A stretch of 64,000 nt of DNA, taken from assembly GCF_002080435.1 (NCBI RefSeq), contig NZ_CP020538.1, forward strand, positions 186,001 to 250,000, given 5' to 3'. Under the pieces are notes generated by a model. The model was not told the DNA's origin, did no database searches, and saw only the letters and a list, made by a program, of their open reading frames with translations. The DNA comes from Sphingobium herbicidovorans (lineage in GTDB: Bacteria; Pseudomonadota; Alphaproteobacteria; Sphingomonadales; Sphingomonadaceae). Below, one piece after another: positions 36,373 through 47,083 of this stretch. Each line of letters begins with the position of its first letter. Within the stretch, counting starts at the first letter, position 1. A program made the position numbers and the translations under genes.

Positions 36373-36377
36373 CCGCG

Positions 36378-36716
36378 ATGGCGGAGCCGGCGCTTCTATC
36401 GCTGATCGAGGCAGCGGATTTCCTCGGCCTGCATCCGAACACCGTGCGCCGCTACGTCCGGCAGGCGGTCATTCCCGGCGGCAAGATCGGGCGCGACTGG
36501 CGCTTCGTCGAGGCCGACCTTGTCGCCTGGCTTCGCGGGCGGTATCCTGATGACGCACGGATGCATCTGGGTGCCGACGACAAGGAGGCACTATGGCACT
36601 CTGGAAACGTGCAAATACCTATTATGTTGACATCACAGCCCCGGACGGAAGCCGAATTAAACATACTACTGGCACAGCCGACCGGGAAAAAGCGAAGGAA
36701 TACCACGACAAGCTGA
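36378..36716 (+). CDS. Excisionase-like helix-turn-helix protein
   Basis: 112 residues. The first 55 residues are a MerR/excisionase-type HTH (LSLIEAADFLGLHPNTVRRYVRQAVIPGGKIGRDWRF, then EADLVAWLRGR). The remaining half shows no family and overlaps the integrase gene by 124 bases in another frame. Such HTH proteins next to integrases control directionality of excision; that role is inferred from position and fold. Confidence 0.75.
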   Translation: MAEPALLSLIEAADFLGLHPNTVRRYVRQAVIPGGKIGRDWRFVEADLVAWLRGRYPDDARMHLGADDKEALWHSGNVQIPIMLTSQPRTEAELNILLAQPTGKKRRNTTTS

Positions 36717-37693
36717 AGGCTCAGCTGTGGGACTTGGCGAGACTGAAGCAGAAGCCGAAGCGTTCATGGGACGAAGCGGCACTGCGTTGGCTCAAGGAGA
36801 AGGCGCACAAAAAGTCCTACCGGGACGATGTGCAGCGGATCCGTTGGTTCACTGGTCATTTGCGGGGCAAGACCCTCGACCAGATCGACCGGAGCCTCGT
36901 CGATGGCCTGGTGACGCGCCATATCCATGGCACGGATCGCACGAAGGATCTCTATGTGGCGCTCATCCGCGCCATCTTCCGAAGGGCGATGCGCGAATGG
37001 GAATGGATCGACGCCGTGCCGGCGTTCAAGACCTACAGCGTCGGCGGAAAGGTCCGCGTTCGCTGGATCACCGAGGAGCAGGCCGAAACCCTGCTCAAGG
37101 AACTGCCGGCCCATCAGCGTGAAGTGGTCGTGTTTGCGCTCGCGACTGGCCTGCGCCAGGGCAATGTGCTCGATCTGACATGGGACCGGGTCAATCTCGC
37201 CCGGCGCATCGCGACGATCGAGCATGGCGATACGAAGAACGGGGAAGCTTTGGGCGTCCCGCTCAACGATCTCGCCGCCGCCGTTCTCATGCGGCAGCAG
37301 GGCAAGCATGAAAGCCATGTGTTCACCTTCCGGGGCAGACCGCTCCGTTCGGCGAACACGCGGGCTTGGCGCAAGGCGCTCCGGCGCGCCGCGATCACCA
37401 ACTTTCGTTGGCACGATCTGCGGCATACCTGGGCGAGCTGGCTCCGGCAGAATGACGTGCCCACCTGGGTGCTTCAGGAGCTGGGCGGATGGAAATCGGA
37501 ATCGATGGTGCGCCGCTATGCGCATCTGTCGGTGAAGCATCTTCAGCCGTACGCCGACCAGCTGACTTTCGGGTCCCGAACCGGCCTCGCCGGAGAGGCG
37601 CAGAAGACTGCGGAAGTCCATGTCCCAAAATCACCCCCAGGCACGGCGCAAACCGGTCTGCGATTGGTGACCCGGGACGGGGTAACCGTTTGA
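36593..37693 (+). CDS. int: Tyrosine-recombinase integrase at tRNA-Lys
   Basis: 366 residues, phage-type integrase. The N-terminal SAM-like DNA-binding domain spans ~60-150. The catalytic residues appear in order: Arg187 (ATGLRQGNVLDL), His274-Arg277 (HDLRHTWASW), the later HxxL-region residue in LGGWKSESMV, and Tyr309 (RRYAHLS). AGGAGG about 5 bases upstream of ATG 36593 fixes the start, even though it lies inside the HTH gene. The stop is 17 bases from the 3' end of tRNA-Lys, the classical arrangement for an element integrated into a tRNA 3' end. Confidence 0.95.
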   Translation: MALWKRANTYYVDITAPDGSRIKHTTGTADREKAKEYHDKLKAQLWDLARLKQKPKRSWDEAALRWLKEKAHKKSYRDDVQRIRWFTGHLRGKTLDQIDRSLVDGLVTRHIHGTDRTKDLYVALIRAIFRRAMREWEWIDAVPAFKTYSVGGKVRVRWITEEQAETLLKELPAHQREVVVFALATGLRQGNVLDLTWDRVNLARRIATIEHGDTKNGEALGVPLNDLAAAVLMRQQGKHESHVFTFRGRPLRSANTRAWRKALRRAAITNFRWHDLRHTWASWLRQNDVPTWVLQELGGWKSESMVRRYAHLSVKHLQPYADQLTFGSRTGLAGEAQKTAEVHVPKSPPGTAQTGLRLVTRDGVTV

Positions 37694-37710
37694 TTTGTAA
37701 GGGAAGAAAA

Positions 37711-37786
<76 letters not shown>

Positions 37787-38221
37787 ACACTCGCTTCCGG
37801 ACATCCCGCTAGGGGCTCGCCGTGGCGTGGGCGGGCAGTTAGCATTGTCCTTTAACTTTGCAAACAGGAAATTGCCTCACTGCACAAAAATATGGGCCAG
37901 GCGCTTTCTGAGCCTCGATTTCGTCTCATCTGACTCTTGGGCTGTATCGACCAATGGCCATGATGATGCGGATGCACAGCAAGGGCCGCTATGGACGATT
38001 ACCGCCTGCGGTCAGCTAGTACTGAGGCCAGTGTTTTACTCGTTTAGCCATAAGAAGCTCAGCGGCGAGTTGAAGCTGCAGGGAGCAAGAGCGGTCGGTG
38101 GCGGGGTGTTGCGATCGCGTGGGCGGCCTGCGGCATGGATGTTCGCTTGAATGTGTCGCAGCAGCGAACTCCAACATCGGATATATGCCATGCACCGACC
38201 GACTGGGATGCGGGGCAATAG
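37787..38221. other. Gene-free interval between tRNA-Lys and mrdA
   Basis: 435 bases with no convincing coding frame: short open frames here lack ribosome-binding sites and plausible protein composition. I see no clear hairpin terminator for mrdA. Base composition is already more even than in the element to the left, so this is probably the first host DNA after the insertion. Confidence 0.5.
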
Positions 38222-40275
38222 TCAGGGGCCGACGGCTGGAGCGGTTGGAGGAGGGGCTTCGTCAGGGCTATCGGCAGGCGTTGTCACATTGCCTGCCGCA
38301 TTGGGTGCAATGTTCGGACTACTCGCTTCAGTTGGCTCTTCTCCCCGCTCGATGGCCTTGGCGAGCCGAAATGCGCCCATTTGCCGTGCAAGCCGTTCTG
38401 CGGGCGGGCCGCCCCAGTCTTTTTCCAGCGTTTCCAGCTTTTCTATCGCCTTGGCCTTGTCGAACAGGAAGGACATCGTATCGCTGGCGATCATGGGGGC
38501 GTCTTCGATACGATTTGTATGGCCGCCATGTTCGATAATGCAGGCGATCGCATAGCGCGGGTTGTCGAAGGGCGCAAAGCCCTGAAACAACGCGTGATCG
38601 CGCAGTTTGAAGGGCAGTGATGCGTTGCCACGCACACCGCCTGCTCGTTCCGCCATCGTGATGCGGCGTACCTGCGCCGTACCCGTTTTGCCTGCTATCA
38701 GGACGCCCGGAATACTCATCCGCGCCGCGCCGCCGGTCCCCCGCCATTCACGACGGCGCTCATCGCGTCGCGGATGGTCACCAGATGCTCTTCCGGAACT
38801 CCCACAGGATCGGGTTGCGTCCGCTTCGCGCCGAAAAGGAAATTAGGCATCAATTGGCGACCGGTGGCCAGACGCGCCGCCATGACCGCCATTTGTAGCG
38901 GGTTTATCAGCATATAGCCTTGGCCGATGGTCGCGTTTACCGTGTCGTAGACCTGCCACTTCTGCCCATATTTTTTGAGCTTCCACGCGGGATCGGGAAC
39001 TGTGCCATAGCTTTGACTGGGGAAGGGCAGGGGGAATTTCTGTCCCATGCCCACGCGCCGGGCCATGCTGGCGATGCGGTCCATGCCAATGCGCTGAGCC
39101 ATCTGATAGAAATAAATGTCGCAGCTCTGCGCGATGGCGCCTCGCATGTCGAGCGAGCCATGCCCCCGTCTCTTGTGGCAATGGAACAAAGTGTTGCCGA
39201 CGCGAATGGCGCCGGGGCAGTTGACGCGATCCGCGGCTGAAATTCCGGCTTCCAGCAGCGCCAGCGCAACCATCGGCTTCACTGTCGAACCCGGCGGATA
39301 CAAGCCCTGCAGTGTCTTGTTGCGCAGCGGGACATGATCGTCTTTCGACAGCATTTCCCATTCAAGATGGCTGATGCCGTCAGAAAAGCTGTTGGGATCG
39401 AAGCTCGGCATCGATGCCATCGCCAGGACGTCACCATTACGGCAATCGATAACTACGACCGATCCGCTCTGCGTCGCCAGCCGCCGGCCTGCATATTCCT
39501 GCAAGCCAGCGTCGATCGTCAATCTGATCGAGTTGCCCGGTGTATCGGGTCGGGTTGTCAACTCCCGCACGATCTTACCGCGCGCAGTCACTTCCACCCG
39601 CTTGGCGCCCGGCTTGCCCGTCAGTGCTTGATCAAAGGACTTCTCAAGACCATCCTTGCCAACCTTGAAGCCGGGAGTAATCAGGAGCGGGTCCTTGCGC
39701 TCTTCGAAGTCCTTGGCCGACGCCGCGCCTACATAGCCCAACAAATGGCCGACAGTTGCCCCGGCCGGATAATGGCGGGAAAAACCTTGGCTCGGCGCTA
39801 CACCTGGCAAGTCAGGTAAACGCACGCTGATGGCCGCGAACTGGTCGTAAGTCAGCTTTTCCGCGACCTGCACGGGACGGAACCCGTCTGACTTGTCCAA
39901 CTCGGTTCTGATCCGCTCCACATCTTCGGGGGCCAGGGTCAGCAAGTGGGTAAGGCTTCTGATCGTGCCTTCAGGATCAGTAACACGCTCAGGGATCAGA
40001 TCGACGCGAAAATCGGTGCGGTTATTTGCCAGAGGCTTGCCATGACGATCGAGAATCCACCCCCGTCGCGGCGGGATAAGCGTCAGGTTGACGCGATTGC
40101 TCTCCGCCAGGACGTTGTACTTCTCATTCTCTGCAACGCTGATCCATCCCATTCTGCCGATCAGCATCGCGCCGATCCCGGCCTGTAGTCCTCCGATCAC
40201 CATGGCCCGGCGCGTGAAGGTAAAGGACAAGGATGTTTCGGTTACGGTTTTCCGCTGGAGGGTCGTCGATTTCAT
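38222..40275 (-). CDS. mrdA: Penicillin-binding protein 2 (MrdA), frameshifted in this sequence
   Basis: The elongation transpeptidase of the rod-shape system, split over two frames. The first part (ATG 40275 to a TGA at 38716) has the membrane anchor (~24-45), dimerisation region, and transpeptidase motifs STVK (Ser330-Lys333) and SCD (384-386). The second (38719-38222) continues with MSIPGVLIAGKTGTAQVR, which carries the essential KTG motif. A run of five C at 38739-38743 (plus strand) would restore the frame if it had six: the product would then read VNGGGTGGAARMSIPG. Joined length is ~683 residues, normal for the family. PBP2 is usually essential in rods, so a sequencing error is the simplest explanation. 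Start overlaps mreD. Confidence 0.88.
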
Positions 40276-40799
40276 GCCATTACGCGCCAGCGATCAATCC
40301 GCGCGCATTGCCGCACCACGAATGGAAAGAGCAGGATCGTCCAAAGCATTTGCGGCGCGACCAGTTTCAGTTTGATGTCCCCTCCGCCTGTGATCCGTGC
40401 GAAGAACACCCCGCCGACAATACAGAAGATAATTGCGATCGCCGCAATTAACCAGTCCTGCCGGTAGCTGCGCCATACGATGCGGTGTTCGATGGCATCG
40501 ATACCAATCAGCGTCATGGTCCACAGAAACATCGCGGAACCTATCGGCTGGCCGCTCAGGATATCATCGAACAGTCCCAGCGGAAGGCCGATCCATGCAC
40601 GCCACAGTTCCGGGCGCAGGAGCCTCCACGACAGCAGCAGTAGAAGGCCGAAGGGCGGCATGACCGGTGCTTGGGCGATCAGGGGCATTACACTGATAGC
40701 AGATCCCAGCATGACCGCGATCACCGGCGCTCCCGCCAGCCGAAAGCGTGACGGATGGCGGCCGAGCCGGGGAACATGCTGGAGATGCGGGTCAATCAT
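40272..40799 (-). CDS. mreD: Rod shape-determining protein MreD
   Basis: 175 residues with about five hydrophobic segments (APVIAVMLGSAISVMPLIA, FGLLLLLSWRLL, LIAAIAIIFCIVGGVFFARI) and the typical central LPLGLFDDILSGQPIGSAMFLWT motif. Works with MreC and MrdA in the inner-membrane elongation complex. 4-base overlaps with mreC upstream and mrdA downstream show translational coupling. Confidence 0.9.
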   Translation of the reverse strand: MIDPHLQHVPRLGRHPSRFRLAGAPVIAVMLGSAISVMPLIAQAPVMPPFGLLLLLSWRLLRPELWRAWIGLPLGLFDDILSGQPIGSAMFLWTMTLIGIDAIEHRIVWRSYRQDWLIAAIAIIFCIVGGVFFARITGGGDIKLKLVAPQMLWTILLFPFVVRQCARIDRWRVMA

Positions 40800-41707
40800 T
40801 GGACGGTGGCGTTTGTCACTGGCCCCGGGGTGATTTCCGCCGCAGCAGGTTCATTGCGCGTGACAGCTTCCTCGAACGAGCGTTCGACGACTACGGCATC
40901 GACCTTTGATGGATTGGCCAGCGGTACGCCATAGGCGATCTCTCCCGCTATTCGCACGACAACTGCCACGGGAATGTTTGGCTGGTAGATGCCGCCGACA
41001 CCTGAAGTCACGAGAATGTCGCCAGGGCTGAACGGATTGCGACCCGCCGCCAGCGAACGGATTTCCAGCGTTCCGTCGCCCAGCCCGGTGGATATGGCGG
41101 GGACGCTATCGGTTGCCCTGCGGATTGGCACGATGTTGCTGTTATCGGTCAGCAGCAGCACTTCGGCGGTATTGGGGGTTATGCTATGAATGCGTCCAAT
41201 CAGTCCTTCGGATGCGCGCACAGGCATTCCCGTTCGAACTCCTTGCCAACGCCCGGCGTTCAAACGCGCAAAGCGGCGAGGGCTGGAGGAGGATGAGGAA
41301 ATCAATCGTGCCGTCAGCAAGCTGCTCTCATCCTCGTCAACCAGCTTCAGTAACTTTTTAAGGCGCAGATTTTCCTGCGAAATCGCCTTTGCTTCAATGA
41401 TGCGGTTGTGATCGGCTTCGACCTGACGGCGCAGTGCGATATTTTGAGATCCTGCACGCCAATATGCGGTCAGCACCTCGTCGAGCGAACTGATGCCGCT
41501 CACCATATTACGCAGGCCGAGTGAAGCCGGACGCGAGATTTCGGATGTCGCAGTCCTGATTGCTGCAAAGCCGGTCGGATCGAAGATTGCGACGGCCACC
41601 AAGAGGAGGCCGACGGCAGCCCCCGTGACCGCCACGACATAGCTGACGAACAGGCTATACTGCGCCTTGCGGTTGTAGCCGGGACGCCGGCTGGGTGGCC
41701 GCGCCAT
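40796..41707 (-). CDS. mreC: Rod shape-determining protein MreC
   Basis: 303 residues: one N-terminal membrane span (YSLFVSYVVAVTGAAVGLLLVAVAIF), a coiled coil (RRQVEADHNRIIEAKAISQENLRLKKLL) and the periplasmic beta-barrel domain (ARLISSSSSSPRRFARLNAG; VRASEGLIGRIHSITPNTAEVLLLTD; DILVTSGVGGIYQPNIPVAVV). It scaffolds PBP2 and MreD. Lies 17 bases downstream of mreB in the same operon. Confidence 0.95.
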   Translation of the reverse strand: MARPPSRRPGYNRKAQYSLFVSYVVAVTGAAVGLLLVAVAIFDPTGFAAIRTATSEISRPASLGLRNMVSGISSLDEVLTAYWRAGSQNIALRRQVEADHNRIIEAKAISQENLRLKKLLKLVDEDESSLLTARLISSSSSSPRRFARLNAGRWQGVRTGMPVRASEGLIGRIHSITPNTAEVLLLTDNSNIVPIRRATDSVPAISTGLGDGTLEIRSLAAGRNPFSPGDILVTSGVGGIYQPNIPVAVVVRIAGEIAYGVPLANPSKVDAVVVERSFEEAVTRNEPAAAEITPGPVTNATVQ

Positions 41708-41724
41708 CTGTGGTCTCCCCGACC

Positions 41725-42783
<1,059 letters not shown>

Positions 42784-42930
42784 TCAGCCCGCCCGTCCCG
42801 GCGACGCGAACCGGGGCGTTCGGATGTCCGTGCCACGTTCCGGCGTCCCTGTCATCCTCCCCTGTCAGGAAGTAAAAATTTCGGGGACAACGGCTCGCGG
42901 AAAGCGCTCGCTTGGGCTAGTCACTAATCA

Positions 42931-44718
42931 ATGTCAATACGCCGCCTGCCTGAACATCTGATCAACCGCATCGCAGCGGGCGAAGTGGTTGAAAGACCCG
43001 CTAGCGCGCTCAAGGAAATTGTGGAAAATGCGTTGGATGCCGGAGCGTCGCGTATTTCCATACGCTTAAGCAATGGCGGGCTCGACCGGATCGAGGTCAG
43101 CGATGATGGATGCGGAATGGCTCCGGAGGAAATCGCCCTGGCCCTTGAAAGGCACGCGACCTCGAAATTGCCCGATGACGCAATCGAATGTGTATCGACC
43201 CTGGGTTTTCGAGGTGAGGCTCTTCCGTCCATCGCCAGCGTAGCCCGGCTTTCCATCGACAGCAGGCCCCAAGGCCAGGACGGCTGGAACCGAACGATCG
43301 ATAATGGTGCGCTGCTGTCCGAAGGTCCCGTCGCTCTGCCGCCGGGTACGCGCGTCACGGTAGAACAGCTTTTCGCTCGGGTGCCTGCCCGCCGCAAATT
43401 TCTGCGCTCGGCGAAAGCCGAATATGCGGCATGTCTCGACATCGTGCGCCGCCTTGCCATGGCGCATCCGTCAGTCGCCTTCTCCCTCGAACATGACGGG
43501 CGCCGTGCGCTGAGTGTGCAGGCCGGTGACGCGCGCGAGGACCGCGTGGCCGCACTTACCGACCGAGCGCTCGCAGAGAATCACGTGATCGTTTCATTGG
43601 AGCGTGAGGGTATTCGCCTTTCCGGCGTAGCTTCGCTCCCCACTTATAATCGCGGGGTGGGAGATCATCAGTTCCTCTTCGTGAACGGCCGCCCCGTGCG
43701 CGACCGTCTCCTCGTGGGCGCGGTGCGGGGGGCTTATGCCGACATGCTCGCGCGTGATCGCCATCCGGTGGTTGCCCTGTTTATCGATGTCCCGCCGCTG
43801 GAGGTGGATGTGAATGTCCATCCAGCCAAAACCGAAGTGCGGTTCCGCGATCCTGCTCTGATCCGCGGCATGATTGTTTCCGGCTTGCGCCGCGCGTTGG
43901 ATGCCGAGGGCTTTCGTTCAGTGCAGAAGGCTGACCCCGCCGGACTTTCCGCGTGGAAGATTGAGCCGGTCTCCCCAACGCCGATTGGTCAGCTCCCTAT
44001 CTTCGAAGCGGCCTTTCCGGCCGTGTCGTCCTATGCGCCGTCGTCGGCTTCCTTTGCCGACCGCCGCCCCTCTTTTTCTGCGCCGCCACCTCAAGCGCGC
44101 GCCGAACCCGCCGCAGACGCGGCGCCGGAGAGCGCCAGCTATCCGCTGGGGGTCGCCCGCGGACAGGTCGCCCGCACCTATATCGTCGCCGAGGCAGAGG
44201 ATGGCCTTGTAATCGTTGATCAGCACGCTGCGCATGAGCGGCTGACGCTTGAACGTATGCGCCGGGCCATGGACGGGCAGGGCGTTGCTGCTCAGGCGCT
44301 GCTGCTGCCCGAAGTCGTTGAACTGGACGAACCCGCCTGCGACCGTCTGGAAGCACGCATCGATGAATTGCGCGACTTCGGCCTGGAACTGGAAAGGTTC
44401 GGTCCCGCGGCGATACTGGTCCGCGCGACCCCTGCGATGTTGGGGCAGGGGGACGTACAAGGCCTTGTCTCCGACCTTGCCGACGACCTTGCCGCCTATG
44501 ACAGCGCTCTATCGCTTAAGGAAAGGCTGGACATGGTTGCTGCCACCATGGCGTGTCACGGCTCCGTGCGCGCGGGACGCGTACTCAGCGTGGTAGAGAT
44601 GAATGCGCTGTTGCGAGAAATGGAAATCACGCCTCGCAGCGGCCAATGTAATCATGGCCGTCCTACTTGGGTCAAGCTTGGCCATGGCGACATAGAAAAG
44701 CTTTTCGGAAGGAAGTGA
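42931..44718 (+). CDS. mutL: DNA mismatch repair protein MutL with endonuclease motif
   Basis: 595 residues. GHKL ATPase motifs: EIVENALDAGA, VSDDGCGMAPEE, STLGFRGEALPSIASVA. The C-terminal dimerisation domain carries DQHAAHERLTLE (430-441), matching the DQHAx2Ex4E metal-dependent nicking motif, so this is the endonuclease type rather than the E. coli type. The linker (about 325-395) is Pro/Ala/Ser-rich. It receives the signal from MutS in mismatch repair. Confidence 0.96.
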   Translation: MSIRRLPEHLINRIAAGEVVERPASALKEIVENALDAGASRISIRLSNGGLDRIEVSDDGCGMAPEEIALALERHATSKLPDDAIECVSTLGFRGEALPSIASVARLSIDSRPQGQDGWNRTIDNGALLSEGPVALPPGTRVTVEQLFARVPARRKFLRSAKAEYAACLDIVRRLAMAHPSVAFSLEHDGRRALSVQAGDAREDRVAALTDRALAENHVIVSLEREGIRLSGVASLPTYNRGVGDHQFLFVNGRPVRDRLLVGAVRGAYADMLARDRHPVVALFIDVPPLEVDVNVHPAKTEVRFRDPALIRGMIVSGLRRALDAEGFRSVQKADPAGLSAWKIEPVSPTPIGQLPIFEAAFPAVSSYAPSSASFADRRPSFSAPPPQARAEPAADAAPESASYPLGVARGQVARTYIVAEAEDGLVIVDQHAAHERLTLERMRRAMDGQGVAAQALLLPEVVELDEPACDRLEARIDELRDFGLELERFGPAAILVRATPAMLGQGDVQGLVSDLADDLAAYDSALSLKERLDMVAATMACHGSVRAGRVLSVVEMNALLREMEITPRSGQCNHGRPTWVKLGHGDIEKLFGRK

Positions 44719-44720
44719 CG

Positions 44721-45254
44721 ATGCGCGTAACTGCCTGCCTGCTCGCGCTTTGCCTGTCCATCGCGCCAGCCGATGCGCGACCGCGAAACCCTGTAGCATG
44801 CCAGGAAGCGCCGCCGCCCGAGCCCTGGACCAGTTGGATGCAGAGCGGGAGGGCGATCGCAGGCGGGGAAGCGGCGGCGATGCCGCGGTTGATCCTTGGA
44901 AAGCCGGTGATCGCTACGCTTCGCCCTTTATCGCAGGTTCAGTTCGTCGCACCTCCAGCTGAAATGGAGAAGAAGGGTTATGGGGGTCTCTTCTCGTTAT
45001 CGGTGAAGGTGCCTGCCCGCATCGGGATTGGGTTGTCCGAGCCGGCATCGGTTGATGTGGTTACCGATCGAGCAGTCCAGTCGTCGAGCGATCATGGCGA
45101 TGGCCCCGAAGGTTCTGGCATTGCGAAGATTATATGGTTCGATCTGTCGCCGGGGCTACACATTGTCCAGATCGCAAATGCCCGTGAACGCGCCATTCGT
45201 ATCATGGCCGCCGACGCACAGGCCAACCGCCCAGATGCCAACCAGAACAAATGA
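44721..45254 (+). CDS. Hypothetical secreted protein downstream of mutL
   Basis: 177 residues with a signal peptide (MRVTACLLALCLSIAPADA). The mature part is beta-rich (IATLRPLSQVQFVAPP; GGLFSLSVKVPARIGIGL; IIWFDLSPGLHIVQIANA) and resembles the homopolymer-free periplasmic proteins conserved beside mutL in sphingomonads, but I know no function. The ATG at 44721 sits 2 bases after the mutL stop and is preceded by GGAAGGAAG, so the two are co-transcribed. Confidence 0.75.
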   Translation: MRVTACLLALCLSIAPADARPRNPVACQEAPPPEPWTSWMQSGRAIAGGEAAAMPRLILGKPVIATLRPLSQVQFVAPPAEMEKKGYGGLFSLSVKVPARIGIGLSEPASVDVVTDRAVQSSSDHGDGPEGSGIAKIIWFDLSPGLHIVQIANARERAIRIMAADAQANRPDANQNK

Positions 45255-45379
45255 TCTCGGCTGCCGGAACAGGGCAATGGGCATCATCGCCGTGACCGGC
45301 TGATCACTCTGATGACCATTGCGACTGGGTACCGCACTATGCCATCTCCGGCCGGGTACGCGAGGCCCTTACGTTTACA

Positions 45380-45910
45380 TCAATCGCGCGTATCGACCCA
45401 TTGACGCAGAACTTGCCAGGCTTGCGCCTTCTTCTCGCGTGACAGCATCGCGTATGCGCCACTGGATGAGGGCAGGTCGATGAGCGTCAGGTCTTGCGTC
45501 AACCCGATTTGGCGACGACCATGAAGCGCCGCAGTCTTGCCGTTGAATGCTACCGCTTCCAATTTCGGCAAGCAGCTTATGAATACCGAAAGGTCCCGCA
45601 ATTCGGCGCTGCGGATGGCACTGTCCAGACTGCCTTCCCGATCGGCACTTTCGATAACATCCCATAGTCCGACGGCCCGCGCCTTCATCCGCTTCAGCCG
45701 TAGAGCATAGGGCAGGGTGCGCAAATCTTCGTCCAGAACATCGCCCATCAGCGTCCAGAAGGCGTTCCCCCGATGCGCATAATATTCGCCCTGACGTATC
45801 GACGCATCGCCGGGCAGGCTACCCAGGATCAGCAGCCGGGTGTTTCCATCGACACTAGGGGGAAAGGCGGCCTTGCGCTGCGCAGGCATTTGGCCGGGGC
45901 GCAGCGCCAT
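45380..45910 (-). CDS. DNA-deoxyinosine (hypoxanthine/uracil) glycosylase, UDG superfamily
   Basis: 176 residues. The uracil-DNA-glycosylase fold is recognisable: LLILGSLPGDASIRQGEYYAHRGNAFWTLM carries the family-6 type active-site loop and the Asn of the base pocket; LPSSSGAYA near the C-terminus corresponds to the Ser/His intercalation loop (normally HPSPxxA). It would remove deaminated bases. It begins 3 bases downstream of ychF and is likely on the same transcript. Confidence 0.85.
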   Translation of the reverse strand: MALRPGQMPAQRKAAFPPSVDGNTRLLILGSLPGDASIRQGEYYAHRGNAFWTLMGDVLDEDLRTLPYALRLKRMKARAVGLWDVIESADREGSLDSAIRSAELRDLSVFISCLPKLEAVAFNGKTAALHGRRQIGLTQDLTLIDLPSSSGAYAMLSREKKAQAWQVLRQWVDTRD

Positions 45911-45913
45911 GGA

Positions 45914-47014
45914 TCAGACGTTGAATCGGAACAGCATGATATCGCCGTCCTGAGTCACGTAATCTTTGCCTTCAGACCGCCATTTCCCGGCTTCCTTGGC
46001 GCCCGCTTCGCCATTGAACTGGACATAGTCGGCATACGCCATGGTTTCGGCGCGGATGAAGCCCTTCTCGAAATCGGTGTGAATCGCGCCCGCCGCCTGC
46101 GGTGCCTTCGATCCCTTGGCCACCGTCCAGGCCCGAGCCTCCTTGGGACCAACGGTGAAAAAGGTTATTAGGCCCAGCAATTCATATCCGGCCCGGATGA
46201 TCCGCGCCAGACCCGCTTCCTCCAGGCCCAGCGCCTCCAGATATTCAGCGCGTTCCTCGACTGGCATGGTGATGAGTTCCGCCTCTATCGCGGCCGACAC
46301 GATCACCGCCTTGGCGCCTTCGGCCGCCGCCTTTTCGAACACGCGCGCCGAATAAGCATTGCCCGCTGACGCCGCATCTTCCTCGACGTTGCAAACATAA
46401 AGGACCGGCTTGGCCGTCAGTAACTGTGCCTGACGAAAGATCCGTTCTTCTTCATCATCGCCGGGCTGCGTCAATCGTGCGGGCTTGCCGTCGCGGAGCA
46501 GCTCCAGCGCCTTGCCTAGCACGGACGCAGCGGCTTTGGCTTCCTTGTCACCCTGCGCGGCCTTCTTGGCGAAGTTCGGAACCCGCTTTTCAAGACTTTC
46601 CAGGTCTGCCAGCATCAGTTCGGTCTCGACCGTCTCGGCGTCGGCGATCGGATCTACCTTGCCCTCGACATGGGTGATGTCGTCATCCTCGAAACAGCGC
46701 AGCACGTGGACGATAGCATCGACTTCGCGGATATTGGCCAGGAACTGGTTGCCCAGCCCTTCGCCTTTTGACGCGCCCCGCACCAAACCCGCGATATCGA
46801 CAAAGGCCAACTGTGTTTCGATGATCTTCGCCGATCCGCCGATTTTCGCGATGGTCTGAAGCCGCTCGTCCGGCACCGCGACCTGGCCGACATTGGGCTC
46901 GATCGTGCAGAACGGATAGTTCGCCGCCTGGGCCGCCTGCGTTTCGGTCAGCGCGTTGAACAGGGTGGACTTGCCTACATTGGGAAGCCCGACGATACCG
47001 CAACGAAAACCCAT
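45914..47014 (-). CDS. ychF: Redox-regulated ATPase/GTPase YchF (OLA1 family)
   Basis: 366 residues, full length. G1 [16 protein letters not shown] near the N-terminus, G3 [18 protein letters not shown], and G4 changed to CNVEED (NxxE), the substitution linked to ATP preference in YchF. A coiled-coil domain follows the G5 region, then the C-terminal TGS domain ([21 protein letters not shown] ... [16 protein letters not shown]). Associates with ribosomes. Confidence 0.96.
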   Translation of the reverse strand: MGFRCGIVGLPNVGKSTLFNALTETQAAQAANYPFCTIEPNVGQVAVPDERLQTIAKIGGSAKIIETQLAFVDIAGLVRGASKGEGLGNQFLANIREVDAIVHVLRCFEDDDITHVEGKVDPIADAETVETELMLADLESLEKRVPNFAKKAAQGDKEAKAAASVLGKALELLRDGKPARLTQPGDDEEERIFRQAQLLTAKPVLYVCNVEEDAASAGNAYSARVFEKAAAEGAKAVIVSAAIEAELITMPVEERAEYLEALGLEEAGLARIIRAGYELLGLITFFTVGPKEARAWTVAKGSKAPQAAGAIHTDFEKGFIRAETMAYADYVQFNGEAGAKEAGKWRSEGKDYVTQDGDIMLFRFNV

Positions 47015-47083
47015 GGATTAGCCTTCACGTCATTATGATGGGCGCGCCGATAGCCTGTTCCGCGCGCGAAGGCCAGCCTGCGC

